This document shows, piece by piece, positions 1 to 8,057 of a DNA stretch of 12,454 bases (positions are counted from its first letter, which is position 1; each line of letters opens with the position of its first letter). The notes under the pieces are model-generated. The model was given only the letters and a program-made list of their open reading frames with translations, was not told the origin of the DNA and ran no database searches. The DNA is from Corynebacterium accolens (GTDB taxonomy: Bacteria; Actinomycetota; Actinomycetes; Mycobacteriales; Mycobacteriaceae). A program made the translations under genes and the position numbers. The stretch covers positions 714,759 to 727,212 of the forward strand of contig NZ_CP100376.1 of the NCBI RefSeq assembly GCF_030515985.1, given 5' to 3'.

Positions 1-2091
1 ACGGACCTGAAGAAGCTGACCGCATATTCCACCGTGTCTCACCTGGGTTGGATTGTGGCCACCATCGGTGTCGGTACCCCGTTCGCTATTGGGGCAGCAC
101 TGGTGCACACCTTGGCCCACGCGCTCTTTAAGTCCTCGCTGTTCATGCTCATCGGCGTCATTGACCATGAAGCGGGTTCGCGCGATATCCGTCGCCTTGG
201 CCCGCTGTGGAATAAGATGCCGTGGACGTTTGGCTCTGTCGTCATCGGCGCCGCCTCCATGGCTGCGGTTCCTCCGCTGCTGGGCTTCGTGTCCAAGGAA
301 GGAATGCTCACCGCCTTTGAGGACGCCCCCATTGGCGGCGCAGGGCAAGCAATCTTGCTTGCCGTGGCAGGTATCGGTGCCTTCTTTACCTTCACCTACT
401 CGGCGAAGATCGTCTTCGGTGCATTCTTCGATGGGCCGCGCTCTATGGACGATGTCCACGAAGCCCCAGTTGCCCTGTGGCTTCCCGCGGCGCTGCCGGG
501 CTTTATGTCCCTGCCGCTCGTCTTCGTCTTGGGTATTTTCGATGAGCCTTTGGAGCATGCCGTTGGCGCCGTGGGCATGGAAACGCATTCTCACCTTGCG
601 GTATGGCATGGAATCAACGTTCCATTCATCATTTCGATTCTCGTGCTGGTGGCCGGTATTGCCGGTCTCTTTGCCCGCAAGAAGATGTGGCCGGCCTTCG
701 AGGGACGCAACTTCATGCCGCGCAGCGGCAACGAGCTCCTGCAAAGCCTGCAAGATGGCTGCGCCAAGCTCGGCCAGGTATTGGGCAAGATGTCCGATTC
801 CCACAACCCGTCCCGTCACATCCTGCCGATCGTCATTGTGATTATCGTCCTGGCGGGGACTACCTTGTTTGGCGAGGGGGTCGACGGCGTACCGCTGCAA
901 CCGCGCGTCGATGGTCTCGATAACCCGTGGGACCTGCTGCCGTTGGGTATCATTGCCTTGTCCGTATTCGGGCTGGTACGCACCAAGAACCGCCTAACCG
1001 GCGCCGTCATGATCGGCATCGCAGGTACGGGCGTTACCTTGCAAATGTTCCTCTTGGGCGCACCGGACGTCGCGCTGACCCAGTTCATGGTGGAAGCCCT
1101 GTCCGTGGTCGTCATGATGATGGTGCTGCGTTACCTGCCGGAGACCTTCCAGCCGGTTACTGATAAATCCCGCAGGGTAGGCTCCATCGTTATCGCCGTA
1201 TTGGCCGGTATCGCTGCCTTCCTCGGCGTCTGGGGCCTGATGGGCCGCCACGAACGCTCGGACTTGGCGCTGTGGTACCTCGACGAGGCACCGGATATCA
1301 CGGGTGGCGATAACGTCGTGGCCACCATCATCGTGGAATTCCGTGCACTCGATACCTTGGGCGAGCTGTCCGTGCTGGGCATGGCCGCCGTCGTTATTGC
1401 AGCCATTACTACGACGCTGCCGCGCTTCCCGTTCAGCTCGGGTACGCGCCCAGCGCCTTTCGGTCAGTCGCAGCTGAACTCCGTGCCGCTGCGCAAGGGA
1501 ATCAATATTGTCATTCCTTTGCTCATCATCATGTCCGTCATCGTCTTCTTCCGCGGGCACAATGCCTCCGGCGGCGGATTCCCCGCGGCGCTGATTATGG
1601 GTGCGGCCATTGGCCTGACCTATCTGTCCCGCGGTTCCGATGAAATCGTCTTTGGCCGGATGACCCCAGTGCATCTGACCGGCATCGGCATCATTACGGC
1701 GCTATTGGCAGGCTTTATTGGTTACTGGCACGACGGCTTTGGCAATGGTGGTTTCCTCACTGCCTTGCACGGCGAAGCCTTTGGCCAGCACTGGACGACG
1801 TCCCTCATCTTCGACCTCGGTATTTACCTGGCCGTGTTGGGCATGCTCACGATGGCCATCAACGCCTTGGGCGGCTACCTCAGGCCAGGTACTGAGCGGG
1901 ACTTCCTGCCGTGGATTCATGATGATGACTCGGCCCTGCCGGCCACGCCGCGCATCGCCGTTGAGGATGCGGACGATCCGTATCCAGACCCAATCAACCC
2001 GTCGACGGATCCGCTCGCTTTGCTCAGCCCCAAAGAGGCAAAGACAAAGCAACGTCGCCGTTCTAACGCCAACCGAGGAGGGGAGAAGTAA
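1..2091 (+). CDS. mrpA: MrpA (MnhA) cation/proton antiporter subunit with fused MrpB domain, 5' partial
   Basis: Largest subunit of the Mrp Na+(K+)/H+ antiporter, a membrane complex related to the proton-pumping arm of respiratory complex I. The frame is open from base 1, so the start lies outside the window; GTG at 34 is internal, because the upstream codons already encode the conserved MrpA/NuoL motif DLKKLTAYSTVSHLGW (codons 2-17). It is followed by the HALFKSSLF helix and FVSKEG, both typical of this family. About 696 residues are visible. The segment near codons 331-380 matches the C-terminal MrpA region (LTGAVMIGIAG, VMVEAL-like helix). The region from about codon 475 to 620, with RGHNASGGGFPAAL, is an MrpB domain, so A and B are fused as is usual in actinobacteria, and no separate mrpB exists here. 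The last 60 or so residues are hydrophilic and basic at the end. The stop overlaps the mrpC start by one base (TAATG). Family assignment is firm; the cation preference is not visible. Confidence 0.95.
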   Translation, partial: TDLKKLTAYSTVSHLGWIVATIGVGTPFAIGAALVHTLAHALFKSSLFMLIGVIDHEAGSRDIRRLGPLWNKMPWTFGSVVIGAASMAAVPPLLGFVSKEGMLTAFEDAPIGGAGQAILLAVAGIGAFFTFTYSAKIVFGAFFDGPRSMDDVHEAPVALWLPAALPGFMSLPLVFVLGIFDEPLEHAVGAVGMETHSHLAVWHGINVPFIISILVLVAGIAGLFARKKMWPAFEGRNFMPRSGNELLQSLQDGCAKLGQVLGKMSDSHNPSRHILPIVIVIIVLAGTTLFGEGVDGVPLQPRVDGLDNPWDLLPLGIIALSVFGLVRTKNRLTGAVMIGIAGTGVTLQMFLLGAPDVALTQFMVEALSVVVMMMVLRYLPETFQPVTDKSRRVGSIVIAVLAGIAAFLGVWGLMGRHERSDLALWYLDEAPDITGGDNVVATIIVEFRALDTLGELSVLGMAAVVIAAITTTLPRFPFSSGTRPAPFGQSQLNSVPLRKGINIVIPLLIIMSVIVFFRGHNASGGGFPAALIMGAAIGLTYLSRGSDEIVFGRMTPVHLTGIGIITALLAGFIGYWHDGFGNGGFLTALHGEAFGQHWTTSLIFDLGIYLAVLGMLTMAINALGGYLRPGTERDFLPWIHDDDSALPATPRIAVEDADDPYPDPINPSTDPLALLSPKEAKTKQRRRSNANRGGEK

Positions 2092-2567
2092 TGATTCTCG
2101 CGTTAACTATCGCCATCCTCTTCGGGGGCGCCGTCTACCTCATTCAACAACGCGGCCTGGTCCGCATTGTGTTGGGCATGATGGCATTCGGCCACGGTGC
2201 CAACCTGACCTTGTTGGCCACTGGTGTGTACTCCTACCGAGGCGAAGCATTTCCCTCAGAGGTACCCCACGATCAGATGGCCGACCCGCTACCGCAGGCA
2301 TTCGTGCTGACGGCCGTTGTTATCTCCATGGCAACCTCGACCATCCTGTTGACCATGGCTGCGATGGGCAAAAACGATGACACCGATGTTGTGGAACCCG
2401 TCGATGACAACACCATTGACCACGCATTTTCTACCTTGGGCCGCGATGCTCAGAACCGCGCGATTTTGGAAGAGTCCGCGAATGAGCTCGATCGCATTGG
2501 CCGGGTAGACCACGACACCCCCGTGGCTGAGCGCGGGGTAAATAGGAAGAAGGAGGATGAAAAATAA
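2091..2567 (+). CDS. mrpC: MrpC (MnhC) antiporter subunit, NuoK-like
   Basis: Small membrane subunit of the Mrp antiporter, homologous to NuoK of complex I. The 158-residue product shows three hydrophobic segments at roughly residues 1-20, 25-48 and 68-92. The second carries the family pattern RIVLGMMAFGHGANLTLL, corresponding to the usual NuoK-type helix. Residues from about 93 to 158 form a charged, soluble tail that is clearly longer than in Bacillus-type MrpC (about 113 residues in total). The start is fixed by a one-base overlap with the mrpA stop and a purine-rich GAGGAGGGG upstream. The stop in turn overlaps the mrpD start by one base (TAATG), which points to translational coupling. 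Confidence 0.93.
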   Translation: MILALTIAILFGGAVYLIQQRGLVRIVLGMMAFGHGANLTLLATGVYSYRGEAFPSEVPHDQMADPLPQAFVLTAVVISMATSTILLTMAAMGKNDDTDVVEPVDDNTIDHAFSTLGRDAQNRAILEESANELDRIGRVDHDTPVAERGVNRKKEDEK

Positions 2568-4108
2568 TGGCTGATGTTGTAGCCCAACTTCTTCCGCTTT
2601 TCCCGGGCATTCCGCTCATTGCCGCGGCTCTTGCCTTGCTGGCGCCGTGGCGCGCCGTTCGCGATGCGATCATGCTCATCATCCCCGGAGTCGGTGTCTT
2701 CGCCGGCCTGGGACTGTTGATCTACACCATGAACAATGGGGTAGTGGCGCATACCGTGGGCCTCTACGTAGGAAATGTGGGTATTCCGCTCGTTGCGGAT
2801 GCCTTCTCCGCGCTGATGATCATCACCACGATGATCGTGGCCTTTGGCGCTAACTGGTTCGCCATCGTGGGCGGGGAGACGAAATCTCGTTATTACCCTT
2901 CGCTCACGCTGATTCTTATCACCGGTGTATGCGGTGCGCTGCTGACCGCTGACCTCTTTAACTTCTTCGTGTTCATTGAGGTCATGCTGTTGCCGTCCTA
3001 CGGCCTTATCACCATGTCGGGCACGTGGTCGCGCTTGGCGGCAGGACGCGCGTTCGTCCTCGTTAACCTTTTTGCCTCCACGCTGCTGGTGGTTGGTGTC
3101 GGCTATATCTATTCCGTCACGGGCACGGTCAACCTGGCTGCCTTGCAGGGAGCCGCCGCCGGCAACGGCCCGGTGACCGTCGCCGCGGGCATTATCCTTA
3201 TTGCGATTACCGCCAAGGCCGGTGTCTTCCCGGTGCAGTCTTGGCTGCCGCGCACCTATCCAGGCACGTCGGCCGCGGTGATGGGCCTTTTCTCCGGCCT
3301 GCACACGAAGGTCGCCGTCTACATGCTCTACCGGCTGTACGTGCAGCTTTTCGATCTCGAGCAGCGGTGGAACGTACTCATCATCGTCCTCATGCTGATC
3401 TCGATGATGATCGGTGCCTTCGGTGGTCTAACCGAAAAGACGATTCGCCGCGTGCTGGGTTACCAGATGCTCAACGGTATGCCGTTCATCTTGGTGATGC
3501 TGGCCTTTACCTCGGAAGACCCAAGTCGCGCCTTGGCCGCCGGTATCATGTACACGATTCACCACATGGTGACCGTTGGCTCGTTGATCCTGGCGTCCGG
3601 TGCTATCGAAGAGACCTATGGCACGGGTGACTTGACCAAAATATCCGGCCTCGCACGCCGCGATACCATTATCGCCTGGATTTTTGCCGCCGGTGCCTTC
3701 TCTGTGGTGGGCTTCCCGCCATTCTCCGGCATGTGGGGCAAGCTCATGATCGTCTTCGAGGTCGCCCGCAATGGCGGCGCTTGGGCCTGGATTGCCATTG
3801 CCGCCATCATCATCGCCTCCTTCGCGGCATTCTTGGCGATGTTGCGCGTCTGGCGCGAAGCCTTCTGGGGACACGATCTGCCCTCGGACAAGGTTCCCGA
3901 TGAGCTCATCATCCGCAAGAAGCTGATGGCACCTTCCGCAGCGCTCATCTTGGTCTCGCTGGGCATGTTCATTTTTTCCGGCGTGGTTATTGATGTGGTG
4001 GAAACCGCAGCCGAACAACTGCTGGACACGACGGCTTATACTGACACCATCTTGGGCGATGACTCAGCCGCACTACCTAATATCGATGACATTCAGGAGG
4101 GCCGATAA
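2567..4108 (+). CDS. mrpD: MrpD (MnhD) antiporter subunit, NuoN/NuoM-like
   Basis: Proton-translocating antiporter-like subunit of the Mrp complex, 513 residues and about 14 hydrophobic helices. The motif DLFNFFVFIEVMLLPSY contains Glu138, corresponding to the essential helix-5 glutamate (Glu137 in Bacillus MrpD). ITAKAGVFPVQSWLP contains Lys217, matching the helix-7 lysine of NuoL/M/N-type subunits. The HTKVAVYMLYR and GYQMLNGMPF segments are also family hallmarks. The start is preceded by AGGAGG at 2551-2556 and overlaps the mrpC stop. The stop codon TAA is followed directly, with no gap and in the same reading frame, by the mrpE ATG. All key residues that can be seen are intact, so the subunit is probably active. 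Confidence 0.95.
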   Translation: MADVVAQLLPLFPGIPLIAAALALLAPWRAVRDAIMLIIPGVGVFAGLGLLIYTMNNGVVAHTVGLYVGNVGIPLVADAFSALMIITTMIVAFGANWFAIVGGETKSRYYPSLTLILITGVCGALLTADLFNFFVFIEVMLLPSYGLITMSGTWSRLAAGRAFVLVNLFASTLLVVGVGYIYSVTGTVNLAALQGAAAGNGPVTVAAGIILIAITAKAGVFPVQSWLPRTYPGTSAAVMGLFSGLHTKVAVYMLYRLYVQLFDLEQRWNVLIIVLMLISMMIGAFGGLTEKTIRRVLGYQMLNGMPFILVMLAFTSEDPSRALAAGIMYTIHHMVTVGSLILASGAIEETYGTGDLTKISGLARRDTIIAWIFAAGAFSVVGFPPFSGMWGKLMIVFEVARNGGAWAWIAIAAIIIASFAAFLAMLRVWREAFWGHDLPSDKVPDELIIRKKLMAPSAALILVSLGMFIFSGVVIDVVETAAEQLLDTTAYTDTILGDDSAALPNIDDIQEGR

Positions 4109-4642
4109 ATGCATGCCGTAGCTTATGCACTCTGGCTCATCAAGGAGATTTTCGTTGCTGGGTTCACCCTGGCGATGTCAGCATTTAAGCCCGATAACGA
4201 ATACCACCCGGTGATCATCCGGTACCCACTGCGCGTTACCAGCGCCTGGGAGATTTTCTGGTTCACCTCCTCCATTACCGCTACCCCTGGCACGCTGTCC
4301 TTGGGACTGCGCGAACCACCGCGCAAGGGCTTGCCCCGCATCGTGCTAGTACAAGCGGTACAGGGCTCCGATCCTGCCGCGATCGTGGCTGACTTGGCCG
4401 ATATGGAAGAGCACTTGGCACCGCGCGTTAAGAGCATCGACTATGGCGTTCCTGGGCAAGGGGATACGACGGAGCTCGATGAGGCTTTCTACGAATTCCC
4501 CTTGGATACCCTGGGCCGCTATATGCGCTCGCCGGATCTCGCGCGGGCGGAGGACACTCCGCTTTCGGAGAGCCAGGCGGACGTCGAAAAGCCCAAGCAC
4601 CTCGCCCGGAAAATTCAACGCAGGAAGGAGACCGACCGATGA
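4109..4642 (+). CDS. mrpE: MrpE (MnhE) antiporter subunit, short N-terminus
   Basis: Accessory subunit of the Mrp antiporter, recognised by the MnhE-family core SITATPGTLSLGL (residues about 55-67) and by its place between mrpD and mrpF. Only one clear hydrophobic segment (about residues 5-25) precedes the core. As I recall the Bacillus family members, they carry roughly 55 more N-terminal residues with two further helices. An upstream start is impossible, because the mrpD stop sits directly before this ATG in the same frame. AGGAGG at 4095-4100 gives good spacing to the start. The C-terminal third, after about residue 115, is hydrophilic and charged and ends in a basic stretch. The stop overlaps the mrpF start (ATGA). 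Total length is 177 residues. Confidence 0.9.
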   Translation: MHAVAYALWLIKEIFVAGFTLAMSAFKPDNEYHPVIIRYPLRVTSAWEIFWFTSSITATPGTLSLGLREPPRKGLPRIVLVQAVQGSDPAAIVADLADMEEHLAPRVKSIDYGVPGQGDTTELDEAFYEFPLDTLGRYMRSPDLARAEDTPLSESQADVEKPKHLARKIQRRKETDR

Positions 4643-4929
4643 TTGATTTTGCAACATTGTCCCCATTCGGTTGGGTTGTACTGGTGTGCGTGTTCATCAT
4701 GGGCGGGGCCGCCTGGTGCGGGGTGCTATTGGCGCTGCGCACTCGCGATGAGCTCACCCGCGCGGTGATGTCAGACATCGTCTTTTACGGCATGATCTGC
4801 ATGTACCTCGGTTGGTCAATGATCAACAATGCCCCACTGGCCTATGACATTGCCCTGATTGGCGCCATCGCGGCCGGTATTTTGCCGACCTTGTCTATGG
4901 CCCGCATTATTTCGAAAGGTCGGCGATAA
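4639..4929 (+). CDS. mrpF: MrpF (MnhF) antiporter subunit
   Basis: Small integral membrane subunit of the Mrp antiporter, 96 residues with three hydrophobic segments. The arginine-rich turn after helix 1 (LRTRDELTRAVMSD) and the later AYDIALIGAIAAGILPTLSMAR correspond to the conserved cytoplasmic loop and helix-3 pattern of MrpF (charged loop with Asp, then D-x-ALxGA...AR). The start ATG overlaps the mrpE stop by four bases (ATGA), with an AGGAAGGAG-type ribosome site just upstream inside mrpE. It lies in the fixed order E-F-G seen in Mrp operons. Confidence 0.92.
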   Translation: MIDFATLSPFGWVVLVCVFIMGGAAWCGVLLALRTRDELTRAVMSDIVFYGMICMYLGWSMINNAPLAYDIALIGAIAAGILPTLSMARIISKGRR

Positions 4930-4932
4930 GCC

Positions 4933-5301
4933 ATGGCTGTTTACGAGATTATTGCTTCGGTTCTGCTCATTGTGGCTACCATCCTTGTGGTGGCAACCGT
5001 GGTCTCCTTGTGGCGCGCACCGGATGCCCTGACACGTGCCAACCTGATGGGCCCGACCGTGGGGTTGGCGGTTCCGCTTATTATCCTCGCCAAGCTAGTC
5101 GTGGATTTTGGTCAAGATGGCTTTTCTTTGGCGCTTCTTATCAAGGGCCTCATCGCATGCTTTGGCGTCTGGATTATCGGCTCGGTGGGCTCGTTCTACC
5201 TGGGACGTTCCATCTATGGCGTTGCGGTTACTGACGTCAAGCACGCCAAACACAATAATGAGAAAATTCAGACCGTCTTCGCCAATGAAGACGAAATCTA
5301 G
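4933..5301 (+). CDS. mrpG: MrpG (MnhG) antiporter subunit
   Basis: Last subunit of the Mrp antiporter, 122 residues with three hydrophobic segments. After helix 1 it carries WRAPDALTRANLMGPTVGL, the family hallmark (R-x-PD...TR-x-N...G). A short charged tail rich in Lys, His and Asn follows the last helix. The gene starts three bases after the mrpF stop; the ribosome site (AAAGG near 4916) is weak, so coupling to mrpF is likely. The stop codon lies inside a small dyad (CTAGGG ... CCCTAG, 5298-5317). It completes the A(B)-C-D-E-F-G set needed for a functional complex. Confidence 0.92.
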   Translation: MAVYEIIASVLLIVATILVVATVVSLWRAPDALTRANLMGPTVGLAVPLIILAKLVVDFGQDGFSLALLIKGLIACFGVWIIGSVGSFYLGRSIYGVAVTDVKHAKHNNEKIQTVFANEDEI

Positions 5302-5375
5302 GGATTTCCTACCCTAGTGTGCAGCGCGGGTTCGTACCTTTTCCATGGAGGGTGTGCGGCCCGCGTTTCCTTTGC
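5298..5375 (+). terminator. Possible weak terminator after the mrp operon
   Basis: Two nested dyads follow mrpG. CTAGGG at 5298-5303 pairs with CCCTAG at 5312-5317 across an 8-base loop. Further on, CGCGGG at 5325-5330 can pair with CCCGCG at 5360-5365, with a few inner pairs (ACC/GGT), followed by the T-rich TTTCCTTT at 5366-5373. The second is long-looped, so termination would be partial at best. The placement at the operon end supports it; the structure itself is not compelling. Confidence 0.35.
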
Positions 5376-5460
5376 GCTGCCGCGGTGTTTAACGCAGTGG
5401 ATGCAGTTGTAATTGCAGATCGCCACCGTAATTCGGGCACATCCGGAAGTTGGGCCGGGC

Positions 5461-5466
5461 TAGACT
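5461..5466 (+). promoter_or_regulatory. Candidate -10 box for glnK-glnD
   Basis: TAGACT fits the TANNNT -10 pattern of actinobacterial sigma-A promoters and would give a leader of about 55 nt before glnK. No convincing -35 box is found at the usual distance, which is common in corynebacteria. I see no sequence resembling the AmtR operator of C. glutamicum (CTAT-N6-ATAG type) anywhere in 5302-5528. The ribosome site AGGAGG at 5518-5523 is perfect and sits five bases from the ATG. If this promoter is not real, glnK depends on read-through from mrp. Confidence 0.3.
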
Positions 5467-5528
5467 GGAACGCAGCATATCCGCGCCGCGCTTGGCCACC
5501 GAATTATACTTTTCATTAGGAGGATTAA

Positions 5529-5867
<339 letters not shown>

Positions 5868-5873
5868 TTACAG

Positions 5874-8006
5874 ATGGTGGCAGCATCCGCTCTTCGCAGC
5901 GAGGCTTATGCCGGGGCGGTGCGCGTGCTCCAGGACTTAGACCTGCCGCCGCACACGGCGCTAGCTGCAACTGGCTCTTTAGCCAGGCAGGAGATGACTC
6001 CCTATTCCGATATTGATGTCATCTTGATCTTCCCGGAGGACCACGAGCCAGATCCCCGCTTGGTAGAGGACTTGTGGTATCCGGTGTGGGATGCCAAGTA
6101 TCGGTTGGACTTCGCCCTGCGCACCCCGCAGGAGTGCGCCGAGATCGCTCTGCAGGACGCCTCGGCTGGCTTCGCACAATTGGACCTGACGTATATCGCC
6201 GGCGAGAAGCCGCTTGTCGATGACGCCCGTCAGCGCCTCCTGCACGCGTGGCGGCGGCAGCTGCAGCGGGGCTTTGATAGCTTCGTCGCTATCGCCATCG
6301 CCCGGTGGAACCGTTCTGGCGCCGTTGCCACCATGACCAACCCAGACTTAAAAAACGGGCGAGGGGGATTGCGCGATATTCAGCTCCTGCGCGCTTTAGC
6401 CCTAGGAAATCTGTGCGATCTGCCTGTGCTGGAAGAAGAGCGGCGGCTGCTACTCGATGCACGGACCCTGCTGCACGTAAAGGCTCGCCGCCACCGCGAT
6501 ATTTTGGATCCGGACTTTGCCGCAGATGTTGCTGATGAAATGGGCTTTAACAGCCGCTATGAGCTAACGGCGGCATTGGTAACTGCGGCCTCTGCTGTCG
6601 ATGAAGCGGTAGAGCGTAGCTTGGCCACAGCCCGCGACGTTTTGGGTAGCCGCAGCGCTAGTAAGTCGCAGGGAAGGAGCCGCGTGCGGCGTCCCCTCGA
6701 CGTGGACGTTGTGGCCGATGGCGACGTTATCTCCCTGGCCCGTACGCCCAATCGTGCGGATCCATGGCTGTTGACCCGAGTCGCGGCGGCCGCAGCACGG
6801 ACGGGTTATTCCGTATTACCTGCGACGTGGCGGGCGTTGCAGGAGCTGCCGGCTCCACCGGAGCGGTGGCCGCGGGCGGCCGTCGATGACTTTTTCGCCA
6901 TTTTGTCTTCGCCTTCTCATACCCCGCGGGTGATTGCGGAGCTGGATCGCTATGGCCTGTGGGAGCGCTTGGTCCCCGAATGGGGTCATGTGCGCGGTTT
7001 ACTGCCCAGGGAACGCAGCCACATGCATTCCGTGGACTATCACTTGGTTGCCACCGTGACGCGCTGCGCCGAGGTCCGGACCTCGGTGGCCCGCCCAGAT
7101 CTCCTCCTCTTGGCTGCGTTGTATCACGATTTGGGCAAGGGCCATGACCGCCCGCACGAGCAGGTAGGGGCAGAGCTGGTGGCACGGCAGGCCGCGCGCA
7201 TGCGGTTTAACCTTGCGGATATATCTCGCGTGCAAACCGTGGTGGCAGAGCATACGAGCCTGGCGCGATTGGCGGCGACGATGGATCCGAGTTCGGACGC
7301 CGCGCGCGATGCCCTATTAAATGCGTGCCATTATGACCAATTGACCATTTCGCTGCTTGCCACCTTATCCAAGGCGGATGCCTTATCGACGGGCCCTGGG
7401 GTTTGGTCCGCTCGCACCGCTCAGGCGCAGGCCCTTATCGTGGCCCGCGCCTTGGAGGCCAATAAGCCACGCATAGTGACCCGCCCCTTAGTGCGTGTTC
7501 CGCAGGACGAGTATGGGGTAGGGCTTGCGGTTGATTGGCAGGAGGAAGTGGTCACAGTAACCTGGTCCGGCGCCAATAAGGCGGATTTTAAGCGCATTTT
7601 TGCGTTGATTTCCGCCCTAGGGTGGACCATTGTGCGGGCCAATTTCGTGCGCGGTGATGCTGGTGGTTATCAGGCGGAGTTTGTCATCCGCACCGTGCAA
7701 AAGACGCTTAGAGAGGCCGCGGAACCGGACAGGTTTATCCAGTCCTATAATTCGCGGACGTACACCGAGCTTCCCGAGATCGCAGGTGAGCCCACGACGG
7801 CGGCGTTTAACGTGGGCGGAATCTTAGAGATTCGCACCGTGGAGAGGATAGGCGCGTTGGGCTATCTGGTGGAGGCTTTGCCGGAGTTTATGTGGCTGCG
7901 CCATGAAATCTTGGGTGCAACGATGATTGTGCATGTGTTCTTTGGAGCTTCGGTTTCTCGCGCCCAGGTGGTGGGGAATGTGACCAGGGCCCTGGCTAGG
8001 GACTAA
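5874..8006 (+). CDS. glnD: GlnD, PII nucleotidylyltransferase / removing enzyme
   Basis: Bifunctional enzyme that adds a nucleotide to Tyr51 of GlnK when glutamine is low and removes it when glutamine is high. In C. glutamicum the modification is adenylylation; in enterobacteria it is uridylylation. The 710 residues show, in order: a nucleotidyltransferase domain with GS at 34-35 and the metal-binding D-x-D at Asp46/Asp48 (SDIDVILIF); a helical domain with KNGRGGLRDIQLLRAL (about 161-176), a GlnD hallmark; an HD phosphohydrolase domain with His418-Asp419 (YHDLGKGHDRPHE); and two C-terminal ACT-like glutamine-sensing regions at about 555-620 and 648-710. The length fits actinobacterial GlnD (about 690-710) rather than E. 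coli (about 890). The ATG lies six bases after glnK with no clear ribosome site, so translation is probably coupled. Both active sites look intact. Confidence 0.95.
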   Translation: MVAASALRSEAYAGAVRVLQDLDLPPHTALAATGSLARQEMTPYSDIDVILIFPEDHEPDPRLVEDLWYPVWDAKYRLDFALRTPQECAEIALQDASAGFAQLDLTYIAGEKPLVDDARQRLLHAWRRQLQRGFDSFVAIAIARWNRSGAVATMTNPDLKNGRGGLRDIQLLRALALGNLCDLPVLEEERRLLLDARTLLHVKARRHRDILDPDFAADVADEMGFNSRYELTAALVTAASAVDEAVERSLATARDVLGSRSASKSQGRSRVRRPLDVDVVADGDVISLARTPNRADPWLLTRVAAAAARTGYSVLPATWRALQELPAPPERWPRAAVDDFFAILSSPSHTPRVIAELDRYGLWERLVPEWGHVRGLLPRERSHMHSVDYHLVATVTRCAEVRTSVARPDLLLLAALYHDLGKGHDRPHEQVGAELVARQAARMRFNLADISRVQTVVAEHTSLARLAATMDPSSDAARDALLNACHYDQLTISLLATLSKADALSTGPGVWSARTAQAQALIVARALEANKPRIVTRPLVRVPQDEYGVGLAVDWQEEVVTVTWSGANKADFKRIFALISALGWTIVRANFVRGDAGGYQAEFVIRTVQKTLREAAEPDRFIQSYNSRTYTELPEIAGEPTTAAFNVGGILEIRTVERIGALGYLVEALPEFMWLRHEILGATMIVHVFFGASVSRAQVVGNVTRALARD

Positions 8007-8008
8007 GA

Positions 8009-8047
8009 TTGAATAATTGAACTTTAGATCGATCTAATTTAAGGGAG
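8009..8047 (+). promoter_or_regulatory. ffh upstream region: candidate promoter overlapped by a perfect palindrome
   Basis: The 51-base gap between glnD and ffh is AT-rich compared with its surroundings. TTGAAT (8009-8014) and TCTAAT (8033-8038), 18 bases apart, resemble -35 and -10 boxes. A perfect 14-bp palindrome, TTAGATCGATCTAA, covers 8024-8037 and so overlaps the proposed -10. The ribosome site AAGGGAG is at 8041-8047, which sits very close to the predicted transcription start. Either the promoter or the ribosome site assignment may therefore be wrong. The palindrome is directly seen; an operator role is inference. Confidence 0.4.
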
Positions 8048-8057
8048 CGCATCCGTA

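Noticed and set aside
34..36. GTG at 34 as the start of mrpA
   Set aside because: The codons before it continue the conserved DLKKLTAYST motif, so the gene begins before the window.
994..1674. A 226-codon minus-strand open frame inside mrpA
   Set aside because: Composition is that of an antisense shadow (His/Asp/Arg/Gln-rich), and the region encodes conserved MrpA/MrpB motifs on the plus strand.
2450..3304. A 284-codon open frame on the minus strand over mrpC-mrpD
   Set aside because: It is very rich in Arg, Gly, His, Asp and Gln, the usual look of a shadow opposite a GC-rich membrane protein gene, and mrpD on the plus strand is unambiguous.
5505..5510. TATACT as the -10 box of glnK
   Set aside because: It matches the consensus well, but transcription would start at the ribosome site itself, leaving no room for initiation, and no -35 box is in place.
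5319..5519. A 66-codon open frame between mrpG and glnK, considered as a remnant of amtB
   Set aside because: The translation is rich in Trp, Arg and Pro, with no hydrophobic helices or ammonium-transporter motifs, and the ATG lacks a ribosome site.
7984..7995. The perfect palindrome CCAGGGCCCTGG at the end of glnD as a terminator
   Set aside because: It has no loop and no T-run, and lies within the last codons of glnD; most likely a chance product of codon use.
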